Positions 17,167-27,235 of a stretch of 64,000 nt of DNA are shown here, piece after piece (the stretch's first letter is position 1; each line of letters begins with the position of its first letter). Below the pieces are notes generated by a model, which searched no databases, was not told where the DNA came from, and was given only the letters and a program-made list of their open reading frames with translations. This stretch comes from Clostridia bacterium (GTDB lineage Bacteria > Bacillota > Clostridia > Peptostreptococcales > Caminicellaceae): contig JAKSBP010000250.1 in assembly GCA_022361035.1 (NCBI GenBank), positions 1 through 64,000 on the forward strand, read 5' to 3'. Both the position numbers and the translations under genes were made by a program.

Positions 17167-17399
17167 CTATTTGAGAATAATTCGTTTTTGAATAGTATTA
17201 ACTTAAACCTTAAAAAGTTTTAGTTAAATTTTGTTTAAAAAAGTCAAAAGGGGCTGAAATCCTTGAAATTTAAAGGATAAAATTATACGTGGACATATAA
17301 TGACCCATAGGAACTATATTTGCCCTATTCCTAAAATTCAAATATAATAGTATTAGAAAGAACAATATTTGATTGGAATAGAGATAAAGGAGGACAAAG

Positions 17400-18962
17400 A
17401 TGAAAAAACCTACGATATTGATGATTTTAGATGGATATGGGATAAATGGTGAGGATTATGGTAATGCAATAAAAGAAGCTAGTATGCCAAATTTAGATAA
17501 CTATTTTAAAGAATATCCCAACGTTCAGCTTCAAGCAAGTGGACTAGATGTAGGGCTTCCAGAAGGTCAAATGGGAAACTCTGAGGTTGGGCATCTTAAT
17601 ATGGGTGCTGGAAGAATAGTATATCAAGATTTTACCCGTATAACGAAGGCTATTAAGGATGGGGATTTCTTTGAAAATACTGCCTTTCTTGAGGCTATGG
17701 CTGAGGTTAAGAAGCATGGCTCTTCCTTACATTTATGGGGATTGCTTTCCGATGGAGGTGTACACAGCCATAATACACATTTATATGGATTGCTTGACCT
17801 TGCAAAACAACAAGGTATTTCAAAGGTATATGTACACTGCTTCTTAGATGGAAGAGATGTACCTCCTTCAAGTGCTATTGAGTATGTTAGAGAACTAGAG
17901 GAAAAAATGGAGGAAATTGGAGTAGGAAGGATTGCCACAATATCGGGAAGATACTATGCAATGGATCGTGATAAGAGATGGGACAGAGTTAAACTTGCCT
18001 ATGATGCCATTGTTTTAGGTGAAGGAGAAAGGGCCAATTCTGCCATAGAAGCCGTAGAAAAATCCTATGAAAATAAAGTAGTTGATGAATTTGTAAAGCC
18101 TACAGTTGTCCTTGGAAATAACAAAGAGGCTGCTACAGTTTCTGAAAGGGATTCAGTAATAATGTTCAACTTTAGACCCGATAGAGCTAGGGAAATAACT
18201 AGGGCCTTTGTAGATCCACAGTTCGATGGATTTGAAAGGGCAAAGGGCTACTTCCCTGTACATTATGTGTGTATGACACAATATGATGCAACCCTCCCAA
18301 ATGTAAACCTAGCCTATCCTCCCCAGGTTTTAAATAATACCTTTGGAGAATATATCTCTAAAAATGGTTTAAAACAGCTTCGTATTGCTGAAACTGAAAA
18401 ATATGCCCACGTAACATTCTTCTTCAACGGAGGAGTAGAGGAGCCTAATGAAGGAGAAATCAGATCTCTGATTCCTTCCCCGAAGGTTGACACCTATGAT
18501 ATGCAGCCAGAGATGAGTGCCTATGAGGTAACCGATAGACTAATAGAAGAGATGGGTAAGGACGTATATGATGTAATAATTATAAACTATGCAAATCCAG
18601 ACATGGTGGGCCATACAGGTTCAATTGAAGCCACTGTAAAGGCCCTAGAAGTTATTGATGAATGTGTAGGTAGAGTAGTAGATGCAGTTATTCAAAGAGA
18701 TGGACAGCTTATAATCACATCGGACCATGGTAATTCCGATGAAATGTTAGATAAGGATGGAAATCCTATTACAAAGCACTCTACAAATCCCGTTCCCCTC
18801 ATATTAATAAATGCTGCTAAGGAATACGAATTAGTAGAGGGAAAACTAGCCGATATAGCTCCTACCCTTCTTCAGCTTATGGATATAGTAAAGCCCGAGG
18901 AGATGACAGGTAAATCATTATTATTAGAGCCTGCTTATGCTCCAGAGGGAGAAACTGCATAA
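17400..18962 (+). CDS. gpmI: 2,3-bisphosphoglycerate-independent phosphoglycerate mutase
   Basis: The 520-residue manganese enzyme of glycolysis interconverts 3- and 2-phosphoglycerate. The N-terminal LMILDGYGI holds a metal ligand, the catalytic serine is in GQMGNSEVGHLNMGAGR, and ITSDHGNSDEM and KHSTNPVP hold the C-terminal metal ligands. Length is about that of B. subtilis GpmI. AAAGGAGGA precedes the ATG at 17400. It stands alone with its own terminator, not in a gap-pgk-tpi cluster within this window. Confidence 0.98.
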   Translation: MKKPTILMILDGYGINGEDYGNAIKEASMPNLDNYFKEYPNVQLQASGLDVGLPEGQMGNSEVGHLNMGAGRIVYQDFTRITKAIKDGDFFENTAFLEAMAEVKKHGSSLHLWGLLSDGGVHSHNTHLYGLLDLAKQQGISKVYVHCFLDGRDVPPSSAIEYVRELEEKMEEIGVGRIATISGRYYAMDRDKRWDRVKLAYDAIVLGEGERANSAIEAVEKSYENKVVDEFVKPTVVLGNNKEAATVSERDSVIMFNFRPDRAREITRAFVDPQFDGFERAKGYFPVHYVCMTQYDATLPNVNLAYPPQVLNNTFGEYISKNGLKQLRIAETEKYAHVTFFFNGGVEEPNEGEIRSLIPSPKVDTYDMQPEMSAYEVTDRLIEEMGKDVYDVIIINYANPDMVGHTGSIEATVKALEVIDECVGRVVDAVIQRDGQLIITSDHGNSDEMLDKDGNPITKHSTNPVPLILINAAKEYELVEGKLADIAPTLLQLMDIVKPEEMTGKSLLLEPAYAPEGETA

Positions 18963-18982
18963 TAAATATTGCAATAGATTTA

Positions 18983-19034
18983 AAGAATCACGTTTCTTGG
19001 TAAATGATATTTTATCGGGGAACGTGATTCTTTT
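18983..19034 (+). terminator. Terminator after gpmI
   Basis: Stem AGAATCACGTT / AACGTGATTCT with TTTT tail. Between here and 19261 two short degenerate open runs (SDKDSKEVYTLWDLEGF, and LLVKVIEDLKKWGVEY ending at 19180) look like remnants of a lost gene, separated by an in-frame stop. Confidence 0.75.
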
Positions 19035-19261
19035 GTAATATTCAGATAAAGATAGTAAAGAAGTCTATACTTTATGGGATTTAGAAGGATTTTAGATATA
19101 TTTTGAAGAATTGTTAGTTAAGGTAATTGAAGATTTAAAAAAATGGGGAGTTGAGTATATACAGGGGGTGACTATGTAATTTTCACAGTTGAATTAATAT
19201 TCTTAGTAAACATTACATAAAGATAATTATGCATGAAATTTCAAAAATATGGAGGTTTATT

Positions 19262-20959
19262 ATGTTAAAGTTTAGGGATTACAAATACACGAGACCGGAT
19301 ATGGAAGTATTTGAAGAAAAATTCAATAAACTACTTAAAAACTTTGATAATACTGATGTGTATGAAGAACAGGAAAATATAATTAAAGAAATAAATGAAC
19401 TCAGAAATGAATTTGAAAGTATGACTGCTTTAGTTTACATAAGGCATACTATAGACACTACCGATGAGTTTTACGAAAAAGAAAACGACTTTGTCGATGA
19501 AGTGATGCCTATGTATGAGGGTTTAGTATCAAAATATTATAGTTCATTAGTAAAGTCTAGGTTTAGAAATCAACTTGAAAAGAAGTGGGGTAATCAACTA
19601 TTTACATTAGCTCAATTAAAATTAAAGACATTTTCCCCAGAAATAATTCCCTATCTCCAGGAAGAAAATAAATTAGTAAGTCAATACACCAAGCTTATTG
19701 CCTCTGCTAGAATTATGTTTGAAGGAGAAGAGCGGAATTTGGCTCAATTAGCTCCATTTATTCAATCAAAGGATAGAAGGGTTAGAAAAGAAGCCTATGA
19801 AGCCATGACGAGTTTCTATAGGGAAAATGAAAAAAACTTTGATGATATATATGATGGATTAGTTAAGGTAAGGGACAGAATAGCTAAAAAACTAGGGTAT
19901 AAGAACTTTATTCAGCTTGGCTATGACCGACTGATGCGGTCCGACTACGATGCTAGGATGGTAGGAAATTTTAGAAAGCAGGTATTAGAAAACATAGTTC
20001 CCTTGGTTACGAAACTTAAAGGAAGGCAATTAAAGAGATTGGGACTAGAGGACCTTAAGTACTATGATGAGCCCCTGGAGTTTTTAAGTGGTAATGCTAA
20101 TCCTCAGGGAGAGCCAGAATGGATTATAGAAAAGGGTAAAAGGATGTATAAAGAGTTATCTTCCCAGACCCATGAATTCTTTACATATATGCTTGACCAT
20201 GAACTCCTAGACCTTGTGAGTAAGAAAGGAAAATCGGGGGGAGGATATTGTGCCTTTATAAATAAGTATAAATCTCCCTTTATATTTTCAAACTTCAATG
20301 GAACATCAGGGGATGTGGATGTGCTTACCCATGAAGCAGGCCACGCTTTTCAAGTTTATTTGAGTAGAAACTATGAAGTTCCAGAGTATGTATGGCCTAC
20401 CTTAGAAGCCTGTGAGATACATTCTATGAGTATGGAATTCTTTGCTTGGCCCTGGATGAGCCTATTTTTTCAAGAAGATGAAGAGAAATATAAATTTTCT
20501 CATTTAAGCGGTTCACTAATTTTTATACCCTATGGAGTTTTAGTCGATGAATTTCAGCATTGGGTTTATGAAAATCCTGAAGTTACTCCAGAAGAAAGAA
20601 AAAGGGCATGGAGGGATATTGAGAAAAAATATTTACCCCATAGGGATTACGGGGAAAATGAATTCTTAAATAGGGGAGGATATTGGTTTAAACAGGGCCA
20701 TATTTTCAAAAATCCATTTTATTATATAGATTACACCTTGGCCCAGGTTTGTGCCTTCCAATTTTGGATAAAGATAAGAGAAAGTGGAGAAGGGGCATGG
20801 GAGGACTACCTAAGATTGTGTGAAGCCGGAGGAAGTAAATCGTTTTTGGAGCTAGTAAAACTCTCAAGACTTAAAAATCCCTTTGAGGATGGATGTATCA
20901 AATCTACTATAGAGCCAATTCAAGAGTGGTTGGATAATGTAGATGATAAAATCTTATAA
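19262..20959 (+). CDS. M3 family oligoendopeptidase (PepF-like)
   Basis: The 565-residue cytoplasmic zinc endopeptidase cleaves short peptides. The zinc-binding motif is in VDVLTHEAGHAFQVYLS, with ETLE-like TLEACEIHSMSMEF supplying the third ligand. The C-terminal half is the usual M3 catalytic fold. ATG 19262 is chosen because GGAGGTTT is at 19251-19258; an ATG 33 bases upstream would place that site inside the gene. It fits a peptide-fermenting lifestyle together with the M20 peptidases in the window. Confidence 0.93.
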   Translation: MLKFRDYKYTRPDMEVFEEKFNKLLKNFDNTDVYEEQENIIKEINELRNEFESMTALVYIRHTIDTTDEFYEKENDFVDEVMPMYEGLVSKYYSSLVKSRFRNQLEKKWGNQLFTLAQLKLKTFSPEIIPYLQEENKLVSQYTKLIASARIMFEGEERNLAQLAPFIQSKDRRVRKEAYEAMTSFYRENEKNFDDIYDGLVKVRDRIAKKLGYKNFIQLGYDRLMRSDYDARMVGNFRKQVLENIVPLVTKLKGRQLKRLGLEDLKYYDEPLEFLSGNANPQGEPEWIIEKGKRMYKELSSQTHEFFTYMLDHELLDLVSKKGKSGGGYCAFINKYKSPFIFSNFNGTSGDVDVLTHEAGHAFQVYLSRNYEVPEYVWPTLEACEIHSMSMEFFAWPWMSLFFQEDEEKYKFSHLSGSLIFIPYGVLVDEFQHWVYENPEVTPEERKRAWRDIEKKYLPHRDYGENEFLNRGGYWFKQGHIFKNPFYYIDYTLAQVCAFQFWIKIRESGEGAWEDYLRLCEAGGSKSFLELVKLSRLKNPFEDGCIKSTIEPIQEWLDNVDDKIL

Positions 20960-21208
20960 AGAAGGGCGAGTTAAAGTAAAGAAGGTATTATGATGAAAAT
21001 GGTGATGCCGATATGGATATTGATTATAAACCTAAACTAAGGCTGCTAATCCAAGAATGATAATTCTCGGTAATACTTTAAAACAAAACTCTAAAAGTTA
21101 TTTCAAGATTATACTAATACATAGTATTTCTTTTTGTTAGAATACTTATATATTCAAGACTGTGGCTTGAAAGTGGTATTTTGTTAAATTACTGGTTATC
21201 ACCCTAAT

Positions 21209-21493
21209 TATAGATGTGTGACTAACAAACTTAATAAACGAAAGCAGACTCTGAGGCTTCCTTTTGAGCGATTTTTATAACACATAGGAAATTATAGACT
21301 TTATAAAAATATAGATATATATAATTTCCGTATATGTGTTTCAAAAGAGTCTTCCTTATAAATCTTCATCAGAGACTCTTTTATAAATCTGTTTTACCTT
21401 CTATTATCTACTTAAAAACAGATTTATAGCATGAGTCTAAAGGATTCTCAGTGGCTGCTGTAGTAAGTTAACATTCTCAATCACTCATCTATA
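21209..21493. repeat. MITE-like repeat, family B, copy 2 (285 bp)
   Basis: Termini TATAGATGTGTGA and its inverted partner ending CATCTATA. Arms contain AGCAGACTCTGAGG and TTCTCAGTGGCTGCT. The centre is longer than in the other copies (about 21283-21420) and holds extra inverted repeats such as AAAGAGTC / GACTCTTT. This explains most of the gap 20960-21596; bases 20960-21208 show nothing else. Confidence 0.75.
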
Positions 21494-21596
21494 GAGTACC
21501 AACAGCGAAGAGCATAGTCTTTTCCTTGGTGTGAGCGTTGTCTTAGTTAACCTCACACCAATATAATTTAATAAATATCTAAATAAGGATGATTTT

Positions 21597-21854
21597 ATGT
21601 ATACCTTTGAACAACTCAAAAAAGACTTATTAGCAGGACGAGAAATTGAATTTAAATATAATGGGAACTTATATTCCTTAACAAACTCATTTGAGGGATG
21701 GGCTTTATGTATAAATAGTGAACTAATAGGCCACCATTTTAAAGATATAAATCATTTAATTACTTTCATTGCTCAAGTAAAAATAGATGGTGTTTATTTA
21801 AAAGAATTGATTGATTTGAATAAATATGAGCAAAATACTCTATATACTTTATAA
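21597..21854 (+). CDS. Small protein of unknown function
   Basis: The 85-residue predicted cytoplasmic protein begins MYTFEQLKKDLLAGREIEFKYNG and is mildly acidic, with no signal peptide or membrane helix. The alternating pattern EIEFKYNGNLYSLTNSFEGWALC suggests a small beta-sheet domain. I do not recognise the function. The ribosome-binding site is weak (AAGGATG near 21586). Flanking genes are not close and it is probably monocistronic. It could be a cargo gene next to the MITE-like element that ends at 21493. Confidence 0.55.
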   Translation: MYTFEQLKKDLLAGREIEFKYNGNLYSLTNSFEGWALCINSELIGHHFKDINHLITFIAQVKIDGVYLKELIDLNKYEQNTLYTL

Positions 21855-22122
21855 TATACCAGTCCTACTAAGGGTCCTGGCATATTACCACTTATTTTAA
21901 TCTGCCAAAACAAGGTCTTTAGACAATTATACAAACTAGAGTAAAGAATCATTAAACCTTACAGGGGTCTCTCCAACTTTTTAACATTATCATAGGCTAA
22001 GACAGATTTTGGAAGTGATTTCTTGAAATTTACTACTCTAAGCAATCTAGAAAGTTTGGAACACCTTGGACATCTTCATTAGATATGTGATCAAATATAA
22101 ATATAGTATTTTCGATTCTATT

Positions 22123-22161
22123 AACAGTGCTATCTTACAAAATTTGTAAGATAGCACTGTT
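22123..22161. terminator. Perfect 19-bp inverted repeat in a 685-bp gap
   Basis: Arms 22123-22141 and 22143-22161 are exact reverse complements around one base, followed by TTGCATGG. It could be a bidirectional terminator or an operator. The rest of 21855-22539 is AT-rich with no gene or element I can support. Confidence 0.5.
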
Positions 22162-22539
22162 TTGCATGGGTGAACACTGTACCCCTGGTTTAGGTCTACA
22201 ACATAAAAAAAACAAAGCAGATTTCATATTTTAAAAATCTATTTTGCCTTTAGTTGCAGATTTGCTGGTATTACCCCAAGTAAGCTGAGAAACTTAAATA
22301 AAATAGACATAAAAAGGTAAACCTTCTATGAAATAAAAGATAGGGATAAGCATTATCCTATTGGACTCAAAGGATTGTTCTCATTTTTTTAGATTGTCTA
22401 AGGGACTCTTAAAGGGTTGATATTATTGATTTTTTTATTAAAATTCATTATTTATACAAGTTTTTTAGATTTAGTAGTGAACTATTTCGTTTAAAATACA
22501 TATATTAGTATTAAATGGGTTATTGAAGGGGGGCTATTA

Positions 22540-24039
22540 ATGGTTAGCGATAGAAGGTACAAAAGATATTTCATAATACTAGAAAATGAGGATAGCGGTT
22601 TCGAGAAAACGAATAAACGGGTTCCCAAAGGTTATGCAAAAATTGAAGTTAGAAATGGAAAGGGCTTGTTAAATGTTTATGTTCAGGACTTAAAGTACTT
22701 TAAGGATGCAAATTACATTTATAGAAATTATTTAATAAGTACTAAAGGAAAAGAGGGTTTATATGTAGATACCGGTGCATTTATGATAGACGAAAGGGGT
22801 AAGGGAGAAATAAAAGTAAAGTTTAACCCCGATAATGTTGAGGGAAGTAATAGGACCATTGAAGATTTCAATGTGGTAGCGGTGATAGCTCGGCCTATTG
22901 AACGTTCCTCACGGGATATGGAAATTTATGGCCCATTGGTAGGATACATGGATAAGGAAAAAGCAAACTGGAAAGATGTAATAGTTTATGAAGACAAGAA
23001 AGTAGATGAGGATCTAGATGCACAGTATAAAGAGAAATATGAGGAGATTATAGATGCTATAGAGAAGAGCTCAAAGGAGCTGTATAAAGATACTAAGGAA
23101 GAAGAGGATAAAAAGGAAAAGATAGAGAAGGAAGAAGAGAAAGAGTCTGATAAGAGCGATTACAAAGATAAAGGAAAGGACTACTATGAGTGTATAGATT
23201 CCCTAGAGAAATATGATAATAAAAAAATGAAGCAAGAAAAAGAGGAGTCTGTAAATGAAAACATAGAAGCAGATAAGAAAGAGCCCCATAAGAAGGAAAA
23301 GGTAAGTGAAGAGAAGAAAGCATCATATAAAAAGAAAAACATATATAAAGAAAAGAAACAGGAAAAACAAGAAAATATAAAGGAAGAAGAAAATGTAGAG
23401 CAAGAAAAGATAAAGCCACAGATAAATATAAATAAGAAGGCCATATATAAAAAGGAAAATGTAAAGCAAGAAAAAGAGGAAAAAGTAATAGAAGAAAAGA
23501 AAGGCAAGGGCCAAAAAGGGAATACCAGGTATAGCCGCATACAAACAACAGATGTACACTATAAAAAGTATCATAAAATGGTTTATAAATATGTAAAGGA
23601 CATACTGAAGTATCATGAAAAAGTTCAACCATTCGAGAAAAATACCAATGGTTATACATGGTGGAAAATACCCTATGATAGACAGAGCATGTATAGAGGA
23701 TTTTTACCGTTCTTTGGCTATGTATTAAGTATTTATTGCTATAACCCATATATTTACTATATGAATAATTGCCAAAATCTAATGAATAAATATGGACACT
23801 ATATATTTGGAGTAGTATATGATAAAGATAGGGAGCCTAAGCATTATGTTTACGGAGTACCCGGTAGATATATGTATAGAGACCAACCATTCCAAGGTAT
23901 GACAGGTTTTGTGTGCTGGCATCCCCTTGAAGATAAAAAACCTGAAGCTGGAGATTACGGATACTGGTTGCTTCATATAGATTCAAAGACAGGTAACGTT
24001 GTATTTCCAATGAAGCCTACAGTTCCTCCAGTATATTAG
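22540..24039 (+). CDS. Uncharacterised protein with a long Lys/Glu tract
   Basis: The 499-residue protein has three parts. Residues 1-155 are a folded-looking beta-rich domain (GYAKIEVRNGKGLLNVYVQDL; KGEIKVKFNPDNV). Residues about 165-335 are almost pure Lys/Glu with repeated KKENIYKEKK-type units, likely helical or disordered. Residues about 345-499 are aromatic-rich (GYTWWKIPYD; YGHYIFGVVYDKD; GMTGFVCWHPLEDK). No signal peptide is seen. GAAGGGGGG precedes ATG 22540. The architecture resembles clostridial spore-associated or coat proteins, but that is inference only. The gene is monocistronic, with a terminator directly after. Confidence 0.7.
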   Translation: MVSDRRYKRYFIILENEDSGFEKTNKRVPKGYAKIEVRNGKGLLNVYVQDLKYFKDANYIYRNYLISTKGKEGLYVDTGAFMIDERGKGEIKVKFNPDNVEGSNRTIEDFNVVAVIARPIERSSRDMEIYGPLVGYMDKEKANWKDVIVYEDKKVDEDLDAQYKEKYEEIIDAIEKSSKELYKDTKEEEDKKEKIEKEEEKESDKSDYKDKGKDYYECIDSLEKYDNKKMKQEKEESVNENIEADKKEPHKKEKVSEEKKASYKKKNIYKEKKQEKQENIKEEENVEQEKIKPQININKKAIYKKENVKQEKEEKVIEEKKGKGQKGNTRYSRIQTTDVHYKKYHKMVYKYVKDILKYHEKVQPFEKNTNGYTWWKIPYDRQSMYRGFLPFFGYVLSIYCYNPYIYYMNNCQNLMNKYGHYIFGVVYDKDREPKHYVYGVPGRYMYRDQPFQGMTGFVCWHPLEDKKPEAGDYGYWLLHIDSKTGNVVFPMKPTVPPVY

Positions 24040-24056
24040 GTAGTTGTGGGCTATAA

Positions 24057-24083
24057 AAGCACACCTAATGCTTAGGTGTGCTT
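24057..24083. terminator. Bidirectional terminator between convergent genes
   Basis: 12-bp perfect stem AAGCACACCTAA / TTAGGTGTGCTT with a 3-base loop, between the Lys/Glu gene and the minus-strand rhodanese gene. Confidence 0.75.
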
Positions 24084-24216
24084 CTACATGTAGTTAAAAT
24101 TTTTCACATAAAGTAAAATGATTTAAAACCTGAGTATGTAAGTAAATTCCCTTGGTAAAGGCCGTACTTGGTAGGCTTAAGTAGAAAACTCTATTCCACC
24201 TTTCACAACCTTGTCC

Positions 24217-24660
24217 TTACCTTTCCAATTCATAACCCCATTTTTCCATTCCACCAGCAAGAACATAGACTCTAGAAAAGCCCTTACCTCCCAGAGTCTT
24301 AGCTAGCTTTTCACTTTTTTTGCCATTATAACAATAGACCAAGTATTTTTTTTTCTTATCTAGTAAGCTTTCATAATTTTTTCTAGCTAATTTATAGGGC
24401 ATCAAAACTGCATTAGGCATATGGCCATCTAGAAAATCCCTTTCATCTCTTACATCTAAAACAGTTAAATCATCGTTATTAGATATTAGTACCTTGGCTT
24501 GCTGCGGTGTAATTTTTCTATATGCATATTTTAATGTTTCTGAAAAAGTTTCATCTGATTTTGGCATAAATACTAGTAACATAATGCCAATTATTATAAC
24601 TATTAAAGTTATAAGTGCTATGTATAGATGTCTTCTCTTTATTACTACGACCCTCAACAT
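24217..24660 (-). CDS. Membrane-anchored rhodanese-like sulfurtransferase
   Basis: The 147-residue protein has one N-terminal hydrophobic helix (LYIALITLIVIIIGIMLLVF, about residues 12-32) and then a single rhodanese domain facing outward. LTVLDVRDERDFLDGHMPNA is the CH2A-like motif and LVYCYNGKKSEKL holds the catalytic Cys. It probably binds or transfers persulfide sulfur. The second ATG (24660) is chosen because AGAGGTGAT lies between it and the ATG at 24675. It is transcribed away from the CoA-disulfide reductase-rhodanese gene 719 bases upstream, a related sulfur function. Confidence 0.85.
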   Translation of the reverse strand: MLRVVVIKRRHLYIALITLIVIIIGIMLLVFMPKSDETFSETLKYAYRKITPQQAKVLISNNDDLTVLDVRDERDFLDGHMPNAVLMPYKLARKNYESLLDKKKKYLVYCYNGKKSEKLAKTLGGKGFSRVYVLAGGMEKWGYELER

Positions 24661-24857
24661 CGTATCACCTCTCATTAATAGATATAGAATTTAACATTTC
24701 AATACCTAATTTAGGGAGAATAAGATGGTTCTATGGACTTTTCCTCAAGGTATATAGAATTGTAAATATCCATATCATCCTTATATTCTATTACTAATAT
24801 ATTTGAAGCTAGAATATTTTATTACTTTTAATTTAGGGGACGAAGGAATTTACATAA

Positions 24858-25015
24858 TTGAGGAAATTACATAATTTACTCCCTACAAAGTTGCATATGG
24901 GAATATCATCTTTAATTTAAACATTTAGAATAGAGGATATTTCAGTGGTATGGCTCTTATGATTTTAACCCTATATAATAAGTTTTTAAAAATGCTAGTT
25001 ATACAATTTGCTTAA
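24858..25015. repeat. MITE-like repeat, family D, copy 1 (158 bp)
   Basis: It starts TTGAGGAAATTACATAATT and ends ATACAATTTGCTTAA, inverted termini. The whole element aligns with the reverse complement of 58099-58260, sharing TCATCTTTAATTTAAACATT and CTCTTATGATTT. Confidence 0.75.
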
Positions 25016-25223
25016 TTGGTTTGAATGTATCTAATGATGGTATAAATGTAAAGAGGGAGAAAAAATTTAGATTTTGAAATTCATCCTAGCTATAGTGCAA
25101 CATGTCGAACTTGAATTTATATATTAAAAATATCAGTGTTTCGTGATTTTTTGATATGTATAAATCAGCCTTTTAGTTTGTTACACTGCATTATAAGATT
25201 TTTACAAAAAATCCTATTTTTTC

Positions 25224-25253
25224 TTGACAATTTATTAAGGAAAGTAGTAATAT
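25224..25253 (+). promoter_or_regulatory. Promoter of the CoA-disulfide reductase gene
   Basis: TTGACA at 25224-25229, 18-bp spacer, TAATAT at 25248-25253. Confidence 0.6.
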
Positions 25254-25262
25254 AATATCAAC

Positions 25263-25283
25263 ACCCCCTTACCTGTAGGGGGT
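25263..25283 (+). promoter_or_regulatory. CsoR/CstR-type operator
   Basis: ACCCCCT-N7-AGGGGGT inverted repeat at the predicted transcription start. G/C-tract palindromes of this kind are the known binding sites of CsoR-family repressors, and such a repressor is encoded at 27236. Confidence 0.75.
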
Positions 25284-25378
25284 AGAAAAAATTGAAATTC
25301 TTGATCTTAAAAATTAGCACAATAGTTTAATTTAGATTAATAAATAGTTAGCTAAACCTAATAAAAGGAGTGAAGAAA

Positions 25379-27034
25379 ATGAAAGAGCAAAAAATTTTAA
25401 TAATAGGTGGTGTTGCAGGGGGAACAAAGACTGCGGCAAAACTTAAAAGGGAAAATTCTAACTTAGATGTAACAATAATTACGAGGGATGAATATATCTC
25501 CTATGCGGGATGTGGTTTACCTTACTATGTTGGTGGGGTAATTGAAGACAAGGGAGAATTAGTTGTAAAGACACCAGAGGATTTTAAATTAATAACCGGT
25601 GTAGATGTATTTATAAAGCATGAAGCAATAGAAATCAATAGGGAAGAGAAAACAGTAAAGGTAAAGGTTCTAACAACAGGAGAAACGAAGGACTTTCACT
25701 ATGACAAATTAGTATTGGCAACGGGAGCCTCTCCCTTTATTCCCCCCATTGAAGGTAGAGAGCTTGATGGAGTATTTTCACTGAGAAAGGTTGAAGATGC
25801 CCTTGCTATTAGAGAATTAGTGGAAAGCGGCAAGATAAAGAAGGGGGTTGTAATTGGTGGTGGATTTATAGGCTTGGAGACGGCAGAAAATCTATTTGAA
25901 AAAGGTATTGAAGTAACATTGATAGAACTTGCACCCCATATATTACCCGGCTTTGATGAGGAAATAGCTTTATATGCTCAAAATTATATGAGAGAAAAGG
26001 GAGTTAATATATTAACATCTGAAAGGGCAGTAGGTATCAAAGGAACTGCCGAGGTAGAAGGAGTTGTCACAGATAAGAGGGAGCTAGAAGCTGACCTAGT
26101 GATTATGTCCGTTGGAGTTAAGCCGAACGTAGAGCTGGCAAAAGATATAGGAGTAGATATAGGTGTAACTGGGGCCATTAAGGTAAATGAAAATATGGAG
26201 ACAAATATTTCAGATATTTATGCCGTGGGGGATTGTGCCGAGAGCATTAACCTTATTACAGGTAAACCCGCTTGGTATCCAATGGGTTCAACGGCTAATA
26301 AAATGGGTAGAATAGCAGGAATTAATATAAATGATTTAAAGGAAAAGGATTCATTAAAGGGAGTATTGGGAACTACTATAGTGAAATTATTTGGATTAAA
26401 TGCTGGAAAAACGGGCTTATCTGAAGCTGCGGCAATAAAGGAAGGATATAATCCCATTAGCGTTTTAGTTCCCGGTAATGATAGGGCCCACTATTATCCT
26501 GGATATAGAATGATTCTTACCAAGCTCATTGCCGATAGGGATAGCCATAGGGTATTAGGTGCCCAGGTAATAGGGGAAGGTGTAGTTGATAAGCCAATAG
26601 ATGTCATAGCAACTGCTATAACCCTAGGGGCTAAGGTTGAAGACTTAGAAAAGCTTGACTTAGCCTATGCACCACCATTTTCAATGGCTATGTCGACAAC
26701 GATTTTAGCTGCAAATGTAATTATAAACAAGTTGAAGGGAAAGGTAGAAACCATTTCTCCCCTTGAGCTTAAAAATAGAAAAGACGAAGTAGTTATTTTA
26801 GACATTAGAGATGAAGCCTCCCATAGGATATCCTCCATACCCAATTCAGTAAATATTTTCTCAGAAGACCTATATATGAGGGGAAAGGAACTAGATAGAG
26901 ATAAAGAGACAGTTATCCTATGCAAGATAGGTAAAAATGCATATCTCTCATATTTAAAGCTTAAAGAAATGGGCTTTAAAAATGTTAAGGTTTTAGAGGG
27001 TGGAATAACTGCCTATCCATATGAAATAGTTTAA
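25379..27034 (+). CDS. CoA-disulfide reductase with C-terminal rhodanese domain
   Basis: The 551-residue flavoprotein contains an N-terminal FAD motif (LIIGGVAGGTKTAAKL) and the active cysteine in YISYAGCGLPYY (about Cys45). NADH-binding VVIGGGFIGLETAENL, IYAVGDCAE and a dimerisation domain follow. Residues about 455-551 form a rhodanese domain (VVILDIRDEASHRI; VILCKIGKNA with Cys). Such CoADR-RHD enzymes reduce CoA disulfides, persulfides or polysulfides with NAD(P)H. ATG 25379 is preferred over the GTG at 25370 because AAAGGAG ends at 25369. A CsoR-type operator overlaps the promoter, so expression likely responds to copper or reactive sulfur. Confidence 0.9.
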   Translation: MKEQKILIIGGVAGGTKTAAKLKRENSNLDVTIITRDEYISYAGCGLPYYVGGVIEDKGELVVKTPEDFKLITGVDVFIKHEAIEINREEKTVKVKVLTTGETKDFHYDKLVLATGASPFIPPIEGRELDGVFSLRKVEDALAIRELVESGKIKKGVVIGGGFIGLETAENLFEKGIEVTLIELAPHILPGFDEEIALYAQNYMREKGVNILTSERAVGIKGTAEVEGVVTDKRELEADLVIMSVGVKPNVELAKDIGVDIGVTGAIKVNENMETNISDIYAVGDCAESINLITGKPAWYPMGSTANKMGRIAGININDLKEKDSLKGVLGTTIVKLFGLNAGKTGLSEAAAIKEGYNPISVLVPGNDRAHYYPGYRMILTKLIADRDSHRVLGAQVIGEGVVDKPIDVIATAITLGAKVEDLEKLDLAYAPPFSMAMSTTILAANVIINKLKGKVETISPLELKNRKDEVVILDIRDEASHRISSIPNSVNIFSEDLYMRGKELDRDKETVILCKIGKNAYLSYLKLKEMGFKNVKVLEGGITAYPYEIV

Positions 27035-27108
27035 GAAGTAATTAATGATTAAATAATCCTTAAAGTAGCATTACTGTAATTGAATATTCATAAAAATCTT
27101 TATAATGA

Positions 27109-27135
27109 AAAGGGTGGAAATATTTTCTACCCTTT
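27109..27135 (+). terminator. Hairpin between CoADR and csoR-like genes
   Basis: Stem AAAGGGTGGAAA / TTTTCTACCCTTT with a 2-base loop. No strong T-run follows, so it may be an attenuator. A TATAAT just after (27145-27150) could drive the regulator gene. Confidence 0.5.
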
Positions 27136-27235
27136 ATATCTATGGTATAATTTTTTTATAAATTGAATTTTTCTATGGGGACTCTAATTCATACCTATAA
27201 AAATTCCTAAACTAATTAAGGAGGGGCTGGTAAAT

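Noticed and set aside
18963-19200. Short open runs after gpmI as a gene
   Set aside because: In-frame stop between them and no start; at most a decayed fragment.
23093-23749. Minus-strand open frames opposite the Lys/Glu tract
   Set aside because: Long Phe/Leu-rich frames arise as the complement of Lys/Glu codons.
24615-24797. Plus-strand open frame upstream of the rhodanese gene
   Set aside because: Overlaps the start and promoter of the minus-strand gene, no ribosome-binding site.
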